Shown in pieces: positions 46,138 to 55,318 of a stretch of 64,000 bases of DNA. Under the pieces are notes generated by a model that worked only from the letters and a program-made list of their open reading frames with translations, searched no databases and was not told the origin of the DNA. Numbering within the stretch: the first letter of the stretch is position 1; every line of letters begins with the position of its first letter. The translations under genes were made by a program, and so were the position numbers. Where the stretch lies: contig NC_087069.1 of the NCBI RefSeq assembly GCF_963678635.1, positions 29,864,776-29,928,775 of the forward strand, given 5' to 3'. This DNA is from Symsagittifera roscoffensis. Its lineage: Eukaryota; Xenacoelomorpha; Acoela; Convolutidae.

Positions 46138-46677
46138 TTAGCGAGAGAATTTATAGATTAAATTTGCAAGAAAATTTGAAAAGAAATCATTACCGTAGAA
46201 CGAGAAATGGATGCCATCACGGCAGAACATTTGAGGGATCAGATTTAGGTTGAGGTTAGGCGAAACAATAAGTGTATGGGGGTGTACAAATCTTTTTATC
46301 AAATTAAACAGCACATGATTATGAATATACAATTTGCGGTTTACTTCGGAATTATAACAGTTCTGAATTGTTTTGGGGATGATCAGTGTCTTGGGCTGAA
46401 ACTTGTTAGTGACGAGGTTAATCAAGTTTTTCCACTGCTGTTCTAATTCTTGTGGATGCAGTCTGTTGTCATTGTATCCAGCAACTATTGTTACTGTATT
46501 TAGGCGCTTTGGTCTGTATTGTAAAACTGGTTCAAACAGATCATGAAGCGTTGCGCCGCGGTAGGAGTGAATTGTCGATTTTACTAGAGCTGGTTTGATA
46601 TATTTGGTCCTTGAAGTCCCGATAACTAGTTTCTGTGAGAACTCAGGGATGCGTCTTGCCTGGAATCGCGGCATCAA
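46138..46677 (-). CDS. Family-A ORF1: SGNH/GDSL hydrolase-like domain, uninterrupted
   Basis: 179 codons, ending in TAA. SGNH blocks are visible in order: LVIGTSRTKYI (block I, GTS in place of GDS, Ser kept), YRGATLHDL (block II Gly), VAGYNDNR (block III G-x-N-D) and CRDGIHFSFYG (block V D-x-x-H). Esterase domains of this fold occur in ORF1 proteins of several non-LTR retrotransposons, including CR1/L2 elements, where they are thought to act in RNP or membrane association. Unlike ORF2 of the same copy, this frame has no break. The start may lie a little upstream of the Met chosen. Confidence 0.75.
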   Translation of the reverse strand: MMPRFQARRIPEFSQKLVIGTSRTKYIKPALVKSTIHSYRGATLHDLFEPVLQYRPKRLNTVTIVAGYNDNRLHPQELEQQWKNLINLVTNKFQPKTLIIPKTIQNCYNSEVNRKLYIHNHVLFNLIKRFVHPHTLIVSPNLNLNLIPQMFCRDGIHFSFYGNDFFSNFLANLIYKFSR

Positions 46678-46930
46678 CCTGAAACACAGACAACTGGGGC
46701 GAGAAACGAAGCTCTTTGGGGTGATTTATGAATACTTTCACTTAGGGTTTAAAATTACTGAGGCAAAGGCGATGAAAAAGGAGTGGTACAACCTGACGTC
46801 GATTTGGAGGTCGATTCACCAGGTCACTCCTTCTTGCGTCTAGTTACGCCAGGGAAACTTCACTCGCCTACGGCTGGGACGGCGAGATTTGGTAAGATAA
46901 CCAGAAGAGGAAAGCCCAGCGCGCATATGA
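46678..46930 (-). mobile_element. Probable 5' region of the minus-strand family-A element
   Basis: GC-richer than its surroundings (cgcctacggctgggacggcg) up to about 46,930, where AT-rich repeat sequence resumes. The plus strand is open for 82 codons here, with no known motif. The exact 5' end is not defined. Confidence 0.45.
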
Positions 46931-46967
46931 TATGAAAACACACAAGCGGTAAATTTGAACAAAGAAC

Positions 46968-47028
46968 TATTTAATAAGTTCATCACAACAATTAGGCTAT
47001 TTAATAAGTTTATCACAACAATTAGGCT
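46968..47028 (+). repeat. 30-bp direct tandem duplication
   Basis: ctatttaataagttcatcac plus aacaattagg occurs twice in succession with one mismatch. Confidence 0.85.
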
Positions 47029-47079
47029 ACCCCTGTCCAGAACTCATAGAAACCACCAGGAAAATACTTTCCAATAAAA

Positions 47080-47381
47080 CCAACCTAATTTGATAAAACT
47101 GGACCAATAAGTAAATTATATATTCCGTTGGACAATTTGAAAAGTACAGGGTTGGGATTTTCAAATCTTTTAATTTAGTTCAACACTAAGGTTTCTGAAA
47201 ATTTTAAGAGGAAATCCAAAAGAAACGTCATATCTTGAAAAACTACAACGATTTGAGCAGTCATATTTGGACGCGAGACTCGCAATCCTGAGAATTTCTA
47301 GACAGCACCCAACTGCAAGGTTGAAACACTCACATTTTGTGAATTTTTTAAACTTAATTTTTCTGAAAACTTTTGAAAAAG
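47080..47381 (+). repeat. Dispersed repeat blocks
   Basis: Contains the ccaataaaaccaacctaatt/ggaccaataa block shared with 47,685 and 53,320. It also has the first two ~115-bp subrepeats seen at 42,190-42,610. Confidence 0.6.
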
Positions 47382-47962
47382 TCTCAAAAATTGTCGCATC
47401 TCATAAACTAAGATAAGTATTGGCTATTCATAATTTGAGGCAAAAAACGTAACCCCAGGAGAAGCCTGACAGTACTCCACTAATGGGTTGTTAATTAAGG
47501 ACTAAGAAAAAACTGGAAAATCGATCGAAAAAGTTCAACCAATGCAATATACGATATAGTTTAACCATGAAAAAGTTCTTTCGTAAAACATGCAAAAAAA
47601 TACGTCAAAAAGTTAAAAAACGACGAGATAGTGAAGCCGGCATTTAAATATATAATAGATAGATAATAGATTGATAATTTCCAATAAAACCAACCCAATT
47701 TGAAAAAACTGGACCAATACGTAAACTATTTATTCTGTTGGACAATTTGAAAATTAAAATCCACTTTCGAAACACTTTTATACTGACACTGAAAAAAAAC
47801 ACTGGCACTAAAAGGCCATGAAGTGAAAGGTTATTTAGGAGACACTGTCTGATAATTTTATCATTAGCTGTTACGCTGCTAAAAATTGAAGCTCTGGGTA
47901 ACCAATAGCACTCACGCTTATATGATCGCTTGATTTAATTTTTGGGTCAGAGTATTGAAGTG

Positions 47963-48165
47963 GGCTCTTCCCCCTCCCCCCCCCCCCCCACCCACCTCAC
48001 ATGAGCATCAATTTTATGGTCTAACGAGTGATTTTACAAAGTTAACTATGAAGACCAAACATGTTTGTCATAGCGTAATTCATTAGCATGTCAGTTTTCA
48101 TGACAATCGGACAATTCGAACCGTAATTCAAATTATAAAATTTCCAGGCGGCGGGGGGGGGAGCC
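47963..48165. mobile_element. MITE with C-rich/G-rich termini
   Basis: ggctcttccccctcccccc at the left and a G run plus gagcc at the right are inverted copies. The interior atgtcagttttcatgacaat is shared with the partial copy at 25.8 kb. Non-coding. Confidence 0.65.
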
Positions 48166-48305
48166 TTGGATTGTACTACAACCTTAAAAGAAATTTTTAG
48201 CAAATCACGACGAGAGTTTTTCTGGTAATTTTTATCTGAGCGGTTATCAACCTTAGCCGAATCATATCAAATCTGCTCAAAGGATGTCATATGAAGCTTT
48301 CTTAC

Positions 48306-48432
48306 CGTCCAGTAAATTGCTGATAACGAGTCCCTTGTCTATTCCATATGATGCACATTTATCTGAACCAGGTCCTTTGCACGGTTTGTGATATGCAGAC
48401 AAACTCCTGGCCTTAGTGCCTTCAGCAAATTT
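48306..48432 (-). pseudogene. Exon-like sequence caught in the segmental duplication, copy 1
   Basis: Minus strand: acceptor gttttttcag, then 127 bp open in one frame, then donor G/gtaaga. Encodes KFAEGTKARSLSAYHKPCKG, then PGSDKCASYGIDKGLVISNL plus LD. Both splice sites are intact in both copies, and the frame is kept. It enters at phase 0 and leaves with one base of a codon. The upstream intron sequence is cut off ~25 bp away by retroelement sequence, so it is likely a stranded exon of a gene whose other exons are outside this window. Family unknown. Confidence 0.5.
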
Positions 48433-48457
48433 CTGAAAAAACAATATACAGATGACT

Positions 48458-48596
48458 CAGGCAATAAAAGGCATTGAGGACATCAAAGAGTCACTGGAGA
48501 TCATAAAATCTCGGCCTACGTGCAATCCTTCTCCTCCCCAACTGGAAGCTAAGTATTCTAGTGTCGTTAAATCTAGTTCCGATAAATCTCAAGAAT
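48458..48596 (+). pseudogene. Family-B ORF1 fragment (left of the nested insertion, copy 1)
   Basis: Encodes EDIKESLEIIKSRPTCNPSP and EAKYSSVVKSSSDKSQE, matching the ORF1 linker of the 55.3-kb element (EAKYSSIVKNNAE). It stops at the insertion of the family-A 3' end. Confidence 0.8.
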
Positions 48597-49063
48597 AATA
48601 AAAAAACTAAATTACAAAAGGGGCCCTTCCGTTTAGTCACGATAAGTGCACAAGCTGGATAGGGCCATACAAGCGTTATAAAAATGCATATATATCAGCA
48701 ATTCAGTCAAAAATCAGCATTAAATGCATCGTCGTAATGTTAATTTATCTTAGCCGTCCTTCCTCTACTCTACAATAGCTCTTATGGAGTTGTCGCCATA
48801 AGAGCTATTGTAGGGGGGGGGGGTCCAGATCACTGAACTTTGCGCAGTGATCTGCACCCCCTTATACAAAGTATAGAGCTCCTCAGGAGCGCGAAGCTTA
48901 TTTTAGTTCTTACGTACTTTATAGATTCTGGATAGCTTTCTTGTCTTTTTCCACTTAGTTTTTTGGCTAATCGCTGCATCGTCCGCGTGGCTGTTGGAGT
49001 GGAGCAGCGCCACCGGTGCATCCGAAAATTAGCGGGCAGAAGCTACTCTGCTCTACTCTATAT
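48597..49063 (-). mobile_element. Nested 5'-truncated family-A 3' end, copy 1
   Basis: A ~467-bp minus-strand insertion between two copies of atctcaagaat (48,586-48,596 and 49,064-49,074). It contains the family-A tail and two hairpins at 48,770-48,860: an 18-bp perfect stem (ctacaatagctcttatgg with its inverse) and a second around cagatcact/agtgatctg. A G run of 11 lies between them. Confidence 0.85.
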
Positions 49064-49382
49064 ATCTCAAGAATTGCGATTTAGTGGTATGCCGGAAATT
49101 AGCATGGGTACTGACAGCAAAATTGATAAATCGAATTTTTGTGAGCACGATGAAAAAATGATAAGCGATACAATGAAATTTCTTGGTGCAAATGCCAAGG
49201 AAATTTCCTCTTTCAGCAGACTCGGAAAATTTAACGCAACTAATAAAAGACCCAGACAAATTACGGTGAAGTTTCGAAATGTTATTACGGCAGATAGGTT
49301 ATTTGTGCGTGCAACCATGTTGAAAAACTACTAACCAAACATCAAGGGAAACAAATATTCAGTTTTCTATCAAAATCCTTGA
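49064..49382 (+). pseudogene. Family-B ORF1 fragment (right of the nested insertion, copy 1)
   Basis: Encodes SQELRFSGMPEIS, FCEHDEKMISDTMKFLGANA and RPRQITVKFRNVITADRLFV, homologous to residues ~125-215 of the 55.3-kb ORF1. Broken by a stop after MLKNY. Confidence 0.8.
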
Positions 49383-49404
49383 AAAACTTAAAATTACATC
49401 CAAC

Positions 49405-49595
49405 GTAGACAATTCTACTTGTGCTGTAATCGAGGAGGGTGGATTTTAATTGACAATTCTCTTGATGCATTAAAATAGACTTGATTTATTCATAAAATTT
49501 TGTCGATGTATTCAAATAGCGTTGGTACGGCCCTATCAAACCTGTGCACAAACCGTCGCATGAGGGAGGGGCCCATTTTTTTAATTGACCTTTTT
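49405..49595 (+). mobile_element. Family-A 3' end, short plus-strand copy (variant subfamily)
   Basis: gacaattctacttgtgctgt, then gttggtacggccctatcaaa, then gaggggcccatttttt follow the tail order of the other copies but with more differences. 5'-truncated to ~190 bp. Confidence 0.65.
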
Positions 49596-49921
49596 TATAA
49601 ATAAAAAAAATCAAGAAAGGGAACGAAAAATTTTTTCAGGGACAGAAAAATTTCTTCACAGTGAAGACAATGTTGAAAAACTTTGGACGGATTTGCGCGA
49701 ACTCCTGACTGAACAAACAAAAAAACTTGTACCAATAACTAAGCTCAATCCAGAGTCTAAAAACAACTTAATGTTCACCAATACCACTCGACAGGTAATT
49801 GAGGACATCAAAGGGTCACTGGAGATCATAAAATCTCGGCCTACGTGCAATCCTTCTCCTCCCCAACTGGAAGCCAAGTATTCTAGTGTCGTTAAATCTA
49901 GTTCCGATAAATCTCAAGAAT
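49585..49921 (+). pseudogene. Family-B ORF1 fragment (left of the nested insertion, copy 2)
   Basis: Longer than the other two copies. It encodes KLWTDLRELLTEQTKKLVPI, a linker region, and then EAKYSSVVKSSSDKSQE up to the nested insertion. Open for ~110 codons. Confidence 0.8.
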
Positions 49922-50377
49922 AATAAAAAAACTAAATTACAAAAGGGGCCCTTCCGTTTAGTAACGACAAGTGCACAAGCTGGATAGGGCCATACAAGCG
50001 TTATAAAATGAATATATATCAGCAATTAAGTCAAAAATCAGCATTAAATGTATCGTCGTAATTTTAATTCATCTTAGCCGTCCTTCCTCTACTCTACAAT
50101 AGCTCTTATGGAGTTGTCGCCATAAGAGCTATTGAAGGGGGGTGCAGATCACTGAACTTTGCGCAGTGATCTGCACCCCCTTATACAAAGTATAGAGCTC
50201 CTCAGGAGCGCGAAGCTTATTTTAGTTCTTATGTACTTTATAGATTCTGGATAGCTTTCTTGTCTTTTTCCACTTAGTTTTTCGGCTAATCGCTGCATCG
50301 TCCGCGTGGCTGTTGGAGCAGCGCCACCGGTGCGTCCGAAAATTAGCGGGCAGAAGCTACTCTGCTCTACTCTATAT
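49922..50377 (-). mobile_element. Nested 5'-truncated family-A 3' end, copy 2
   Basis: A 456-bp insertion flanked by atctcaagaat at 49,911-49,921 and 50,378-50,388. Same site, same truncation point and same double hairpin (~50,094-50,176) as copies 1 and 3. The G run is short here. Confidence 0.85.
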
Positions 50378-50696
50378 ATCTCAAGAATTGCGATTTAGTG
50401 GTATGCCGGAAATTAGCATGGGTACTGACAGCAAAATTGATAAATCGAATTTTTGTGAGCACGATGAAAAAATGATAAGCGATACAATGAAATTTCTTGG
50501 TGCAAATGCCGAGGAAATTTCCTCTTTCCGCAGACTCGGAAAATTTAACGCAACTAATAAAAGACCCAGACAAATTACGGTGAAGCTTCGAAATGTTATT
50601 ACGGCAGATAGGTTATTTGCGCGTGCAACCATGTTGAAAAACTACAAACCAAACATCAAGGGAAACAAATATTCAGTTTTCTATCAAAATCCTTGA
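50378..50696 (+). pseudogene. Family-B ORF1 fragment (right of the nested insertion, copy 2)
   Basis: Encodes the same region as copy 1 but without the stop after MLKNY: it continues KPNIKGNKYSVFYQNP to a stop at ~50,695. Confidence 0.8.
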
Positions 50697-50779
50697 AAAT
50701 CTTTGCAAAAGTTAAAAAGTTCTATCATTGCAGTTTTTAAGAAAACAATCATTAATATGACTATACCTGTATTTATAAA

Positions 50780-51245
50780 TGTTTTTAAAGGCCTCATAAG
50801 GCCTCATTTGGAGTTCTGTAATCAAGCCTGGTACCCGCAATTAAAGAAGAACTGACGATTATCCGAAAATGTGCAACGACGAGCGACACGAATGGTACAA
50901 GGGCTGCAGACACTAAGCTACAATGAAAGGTTGAAGAAACTAGAACTACCGTCAAATGATTACCGCAGAAGGCGAGGAACAATGATCAAAATGTTCAAAA
51001 TAGGTTACAACCGTTATTACCCAAAAGCTACGAAAGACATGTTCGAATTGAATAATCGTGACACAAGGACAAATGAAAAGAAGGTGATAACAAAGAAGGC
51101 CAACTTCAAACTGCGGAAAATTTTTTTACCATTAGATCAGCTACAGATGGGAACATGTTGCCAGGAGAAGTAAATGACTCAAAGACCTTGAATGCTTTCA
51201 AGAATAACCTGGACAAACATTGGAAGAAAAGCAAAATTAAGAAAT
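50780..51245 (+). pseudogene. CR1/L2-type RT C-terminal region, decayed
   Basis: Pieces in more than one frame: FKGLIRPHLEFCNQAWYPQL, QRRATRMVQGLQTLSYNERL with RRRRGTMIKMFKIG, then NMLPGEVNDSKTLNAFKNNL with DKHWKK. These are the standard C-terminal blocks of CR1/L2/Jockey reverse transcriptases (RPHLEYC.AW, QRRATKM, YEERL). It differs from the 55.3-kb element, so it is another family or subfamily. Broken by stops and a frameshift. Confidence 0.8.
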
Positions 51246-51249
51246 TTGA

Positions 51250-51738
51250 GACGAATTAATCGAAAAGGAGTACACCATGAGCTGATCGATAGAGGCGACA
51301 AAACGCTTAAAAGATCAGAAAAGAACTAAACTGAAACTTGTTAAAGAAAAGACGCGAACTACTCGAAAGCGAAAACGAAGCAAACGTTAAAGAAATCGGA
51401 AATAACATATTATACCTGAAAAAACAAGCAGTAAATTGCACTAATGACTACCAAACAAAACCGGAGAATTAAGATTCCTATGTTTGAATGTAAGAAGTTT
51501 ATTCAAACTAGAAAGAAGACAAACTTCTTCGAACAGTATAATTTTAAAAAAACTTTGGTATTATTTGCCTTCTGAAACATGGCTTACATATGAAATCCGC
51601 GAATCCTAGACCTCTCTTGGAAATTAGAACTGTTTTCTATCAAACAAAAGATCTTCGCTGCAATCAACATCTCACGGTGGAACATTAATTGGCGTTAAGT
51701 CAGGCTTAATGTCAGAACCTGCAAATTTTATTTTTCAT
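51250..51738 (+). pseudogene. Family-B copy: ORF1 end, junction and endonuclease start, decayed
   Basis: Contains an ORF1 end (NNILYLKKQAV), then TGACTA at 51,445-51,450, then in frame GELRFLCLNVRSLFKLERR and SETWL (APE endonuclease blocks), and SHGGTLIGVKSG. There is no ATG between the TGA and LCLNVRSL. The copy stops where the family-A fragment at 51,740 begins. Confidence 0.75.
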
Positions 51739-51739
51739 A

Positions 51740-52672
51740 CCTCCGAAAAAGGAGTCTCAAACTGGTTAAATGCGCTGCCACTTAGCAGATAATATTTTAA
51801 CCTGAATAAATCCGAAATCAGGGCTGGAATTTATCTCAGATATGGATGAGAACCAACCAACATTCAACTCACATGTGCACGTGGTCAATCTTTTGACCTT
51901 TCCCACGCTCTTCACTGTGCAAAGGGTGGATACAACCACATGAGGTATAATGAAATCAGAGATACCTTTGCCAACCTCATGAGCGAGGTTTGCTTTGATA
52001 TCGAAATCGAGCCGGAACTTCAGTCGTTGCAAGGCGAGAGCTTTGTCAACAATTCAACCACAACTGATGAAGACGCTCGTTTAGATGTAAAAACGAACGG
52101 ATTATGTGGCTGAAGGTTTAGCCGAACCTTCTTCGATGTCAAAGTCTTCAACCCGCACACAAAAACTTCACGAAGACTGCTGAAAGACACCTATAAGTAC
52201 CACAAGTCTCTAAAAAACTCAAAATTCCAACAGAGAGTTCTACAAGTCAAACAGAGCAGCTTCTGCCCGCTCACTTTTGGCTGCACTGGTGGTGCCGCAC
52301 CAGCAGCTACTCGGACAATGCAGCGCATAGCTGAAAAACTTAATGAAAAAAGGCATGAAAGCTACGCAGAAACAATATATTATATAAGAACTATATATAT
52401 ACCCAAGATAAGCTGCTCAGGAGTGCTATCCTTTGTATCCAGGGTTTCAGATCACTGCGTAAGACGCAATTCATAGACAATTCAATTAGTGCTGCTGTAG
52501 AGGAGGGACGGTTGAAGTAATATACTTTTAATGACAATGCATTAAATGCTGACTTTATTTAATTCCTGCAATAATGTTCATTGATGTATTTATATAATGC
52601 TGGTATGGGCCCTATCCAGCTTATGCACGACCTTACCTAAACGGAAGGGCCCCTTTCAGAATTTACTCCTTT
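51740..52672 (+). pseudogene. Family-A 3' part (CCHC-nuclease and tail), plus-strand copy
   Basis: Encodes SNWLNALPLSR, a finger with one Cys changed to Arg (CARGQSFDLSHALHC), then MRYNEIRDTFANLMSEVCFD, EPELQSLQG, ARLDVKTNG and FFDVKVFNP. The catalytic-type D and D-x-K are present. Stops occur near 51,792 and 51,849, and after GLCG. The tail ends ggccctatccagcttatgca and cggaagggccccttt. Confidence 0.75.
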
Positions 52673-52689
52673 TTTAAAACCAATGGAGC

Positions 52690-52983
52690 GGCAGTATCAT
52701 GCTACTTTAAGCCAGATAAACGGAAATTGCTTGTTGTCTCTTGTTATTTACCGCCTGCAAATAGCAAATATGCTCTGAAACCAAATGAAATAAATAACCC
52801 GTTTAAAGACATAAATAAATTGCGAAAGAACTGTGATTTGTTTATTTATGGTGACTTCAATTATCCCGCAAAAAATTGGTGCAACATGTCATCAATTAAC
52901 AAAACCGAAATATCATTTTTGGAAGAAATAAGGAATCTTGAAGTTCATCAAAATGTTAAGTTTAGTACTTCCTCAACTGGTAC
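52690..52983 (+). pseudogene. Family-B endonuclease fragment
   Basis: Encodes KLLVVSCYLPPANSKYA, then FIYGDFNYPAKNW and KFSTSSTGT, matching CCYLPPSNSTYA, IYGDFNFPTINW and FQTAATGI of the 55.3-kb ORF2. It includes the GDFN catalytic block. Confidence 0.8.
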
Positions 52984-53017
52984 TATTTTGCTTTCAGTAC
53001 CCATGCTAAGTTCCGCA
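52984..53017 (-). repeat. Inverted scrap of family-B ORF1
   Basis: Read on the minus strand, gcggaacttagcatgggtac plus tgaaagc matches the ORF1 stretch encoding MPEISMGTDSK at 49,090 and 50,402. It links the endonuclease fragment to the segmental duplication. Confidence 0.65.
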
Positions 53018-53601
53018 TCTCAAAAATTGTCGCATCTCATAAACTAAGATAAATATTGGGTATTCATAATTTGAGGCAAAAAACGCAACCCCATGAGAAG
53101 CCTGACAGTACTCCACTAATGGGTTGTTAATTTAGGACTAAGAAAAAACTGGAAGATCGATCAAAAAAAGTTTAACCAATGCAATATAAGATATAGTTTA
53201 ACCATGAAAAAATTCTTTCGTTAAACATGCAAAAAAATCCGTCAAAAAAGTTTAAAAAACGACGAGATAGTGAAGCCGGCATTTAAATATATAATAGATA
53301 GATAATAGATTGATAATTTCCAATAAAACCAACCCAATTTTAAAAAACTGGACCAATACGTAAACTATTTATTCTGTTGGACAATTTGAAAATTTAAATC
53401 CACTTTCGAAACACTTTTATACTGACACTGAAAAAAAACACTGGCACTAAAAGGCCATGAAGTGAAAGGTTATTTGCGAGACACTGTCTGATAATTTTAT
53501 CATTAGCTGTTACGCTGCTATAAATTGAAGCTCTGGGTAACCAATAGCACTCACGCTTATATGATCGCTTGATTTAATTTTTGGGTCGGAGTATTGAATT
53601 G

Positions 53602-53789
53602 GGCTCTCCCCCCCCCCCCCCCCCCACCTCACATGAGCATCAATTTTATGGTCTAACGAGTGATTTAACTATGAAGACCAAACATGTTTGTCATAGCGTA
53701 ATTTGTTAGCATGTCAGTTTTCATGACAATAGGACAATGCGAACCGTAATTCAAATTATAAAATTTCCAGGCGGGGGGGGGGAAGAGCC
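53602..53789. mobile_element. MITE with C-rich/G-rich termini, duplicated copy
   Basis: Second copy of the 47,963 MITE, with different C- and G-run lengths and a small internal deletion around gatttaactatgaag. Confidence 0.65.
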
Positions 53790-53929
53790 TTGGATTGTAC
53801 TACAACCTTAAAAGAAATCTTTAGCAAATCACGACGAGAGTTTTTCTGGTAATTTTTATCTGAGCGGTTATCAACCTTAGCCGAATCATATCAAATCTGC
53901 TCAAAGGATGTCATATGAAGCTTTCTTAC

Positions 53930-54056
53930 CTTCCAGTAAATTGCTGATAACGAGTCCCTTGTCTATTCCATATGATGCACATTTATCTGAACCAGGTCCT
54001 TTGCACGGTTTGTGATATGCAGACAAACTCCTGGCCTTAGTGCCTTCAGCAAATTT
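53930..54056 (-). pseudogene. Exon-like sequence caught in the segmental duplication, copy 2
   Basis: Same 127-bp exon-like stretch as 48,306-48,432, with acceptor and donor intact. The one coding difference noticed is at the 3' end (NLLE in place of NLLD). The open frame also runs 11 codons into the upstream intron. Confidence 0.5.
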
Positions 54057-54221
54057 CTGAAAAAAACAATATATAGATGACTCAGGCAATAAAAGGCATT
54101 GAGGACATCAAAGAGTCACTGGAGATCATAAAATCTCGGCCTACGTGCAATCCTTCTCCTCCCCAACTGGAAGCTAAGTATTCTAGTGTCGTTAAATCTA
54201 GTTCCGATAAATCTCAAGAAT

Positions 54222-54682
54222 AATAAAAAAACTAAATTACAAAAGGGGCCCTTCCGTTTAGTTACGATAAGTGCACAAGCTGGATAGGGCCATACAAGCG
54301 TTATAAAAATGCATAATATGATGTACTGCTAGAAGTCAAAAATCAGCATTAAATGCATCGTCGTAATGTTAATTTATCTTAGCCGTCCTTCCTCTACTCT
54401 ACAATAGCTCTTATGGAGTTGTCGCCATAAGAGCTATTGTAGGGGGGTGCAGATCACTGAGCTTTGCGCAGTGATCTGCACCCCCTTATACAAAGTATAG
54501 AGCTCCTCAGGAGCGCGAAGCTTATTTTAGTTCTTATGTACTTTATAGATTCTGGATAGCTTTCTTGTCTTTTTCCACTTAGTTTTTCGGCTAATCGCTG
54601 CATCGTCCGCGTGGCTGCTGGAGCAGCGCCACCAGTGCATCCGAAAATTAGCGGGCAGAAGCTACTCTGCTCTACTCTATAT
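54222..54682 (-). mobile_element. Nested 5'-truncated family-A 3' end, copy 3
   Basis: 461-bp insertion between atctcaagaat at 54,211-54,221 and 54,683-54,693, with the same double hairpin (~54,401-54,483). The flanking ORF1 pieces (54,083-54,210 and 54,683-54,790) match copy 1. Confidence 0.85.
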
Positions 54683-54790
54683 ATCTCAAGAATTGCGATT
54701 TAGTAGTATGCCGGAAATTAGCATGGGTACTGACGGCAAAATTGATAAATCGAATTTTTTTGAGCACGATGAAAAAATGATAAGCGATAC

Positions 54791-55318
54791 TGTTTGGAAA
54801 TTTGCTTTTTGATGTTTCTCGTTTTGTGCTCACCAATAACGTGTAATATGTATGAATTCAACCAGAAGTTTGACTAATTATTCAAAAGCAGTCTAGTTTT
54901 TCAAGAAGGCACCATTCACTCACCAGAACGTTTTCAAGGTACACCACAAACCAGAGACATAATCTGTAAGTTTTTTTTTCACGTGATCATAACTATCTGG
55001 ACATTTTTTTTGTGTGTGCGCGTGCTTTTGTAATGGGTCTTTTATCTCAAGTAACAATTGATAAAAGTGTGTTCTCGTACGAGCTAAACAAAGGCACTTT
55101 GAGATACTTATCTACTGCTAGAAAGTTAAGTATAGCCCAAAAATTATCTTTTAGCTGATTTAAATATATGAAAATTTTGGAGTTTTGCACATGATTCGTA
55201 ATATGGACTACATTGCTGCGGAGACTACACATCTAATTTTGTTTTCTTCATTAGCCTTTTGTTTTCTTCATTAGCCTAATTGTTGTGATAAACTTATTAA
55301 ATAGTTTCATATAAAGTA
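54791..55318 (+). other. 5' flank / 5' UTR of the 55.3-kb family-B element
   Basis: No coding signal. A 20-bp direct duplication (ttttgttttcttcattagcc twice) lies at about 55,237-55,276, ~40 bp before the ORF1 ATG. The exact 5' end of the element was not located. Confidence 0.45.

Larger units (their letters stand above)
47382..49171 (+). repeat. Segmental duplication, copy 1 (~1.79 kb)
   Basis: Matches 53,018-54,790 almost base for base from tctcaaaaattgtcgcatct to gataagcgatac. Order inside: repeat blocks, a MITE, an exon-like sequence, a family-B ORF1 piece, the nested family-A 3' end, then a second ORF1 piece. Differences are mostly homopolymer lengths and scattered substitutions. The copies lie 5.6 kb apart in direct orientation. 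Confidence 0.9.
53018..54790 (+). repeat. Segmental duplication, copy 2 (~1.77 kb)
   Basis: Direct copy of 47,382-49,171. It carries the MITE (53,602-53,789), the exon-like sequence, the ORF1 piece and the nested family-A end in the same order, and stops at gataagcgatac in the middle of the ORF1 fragment. Confidence 0.9.
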
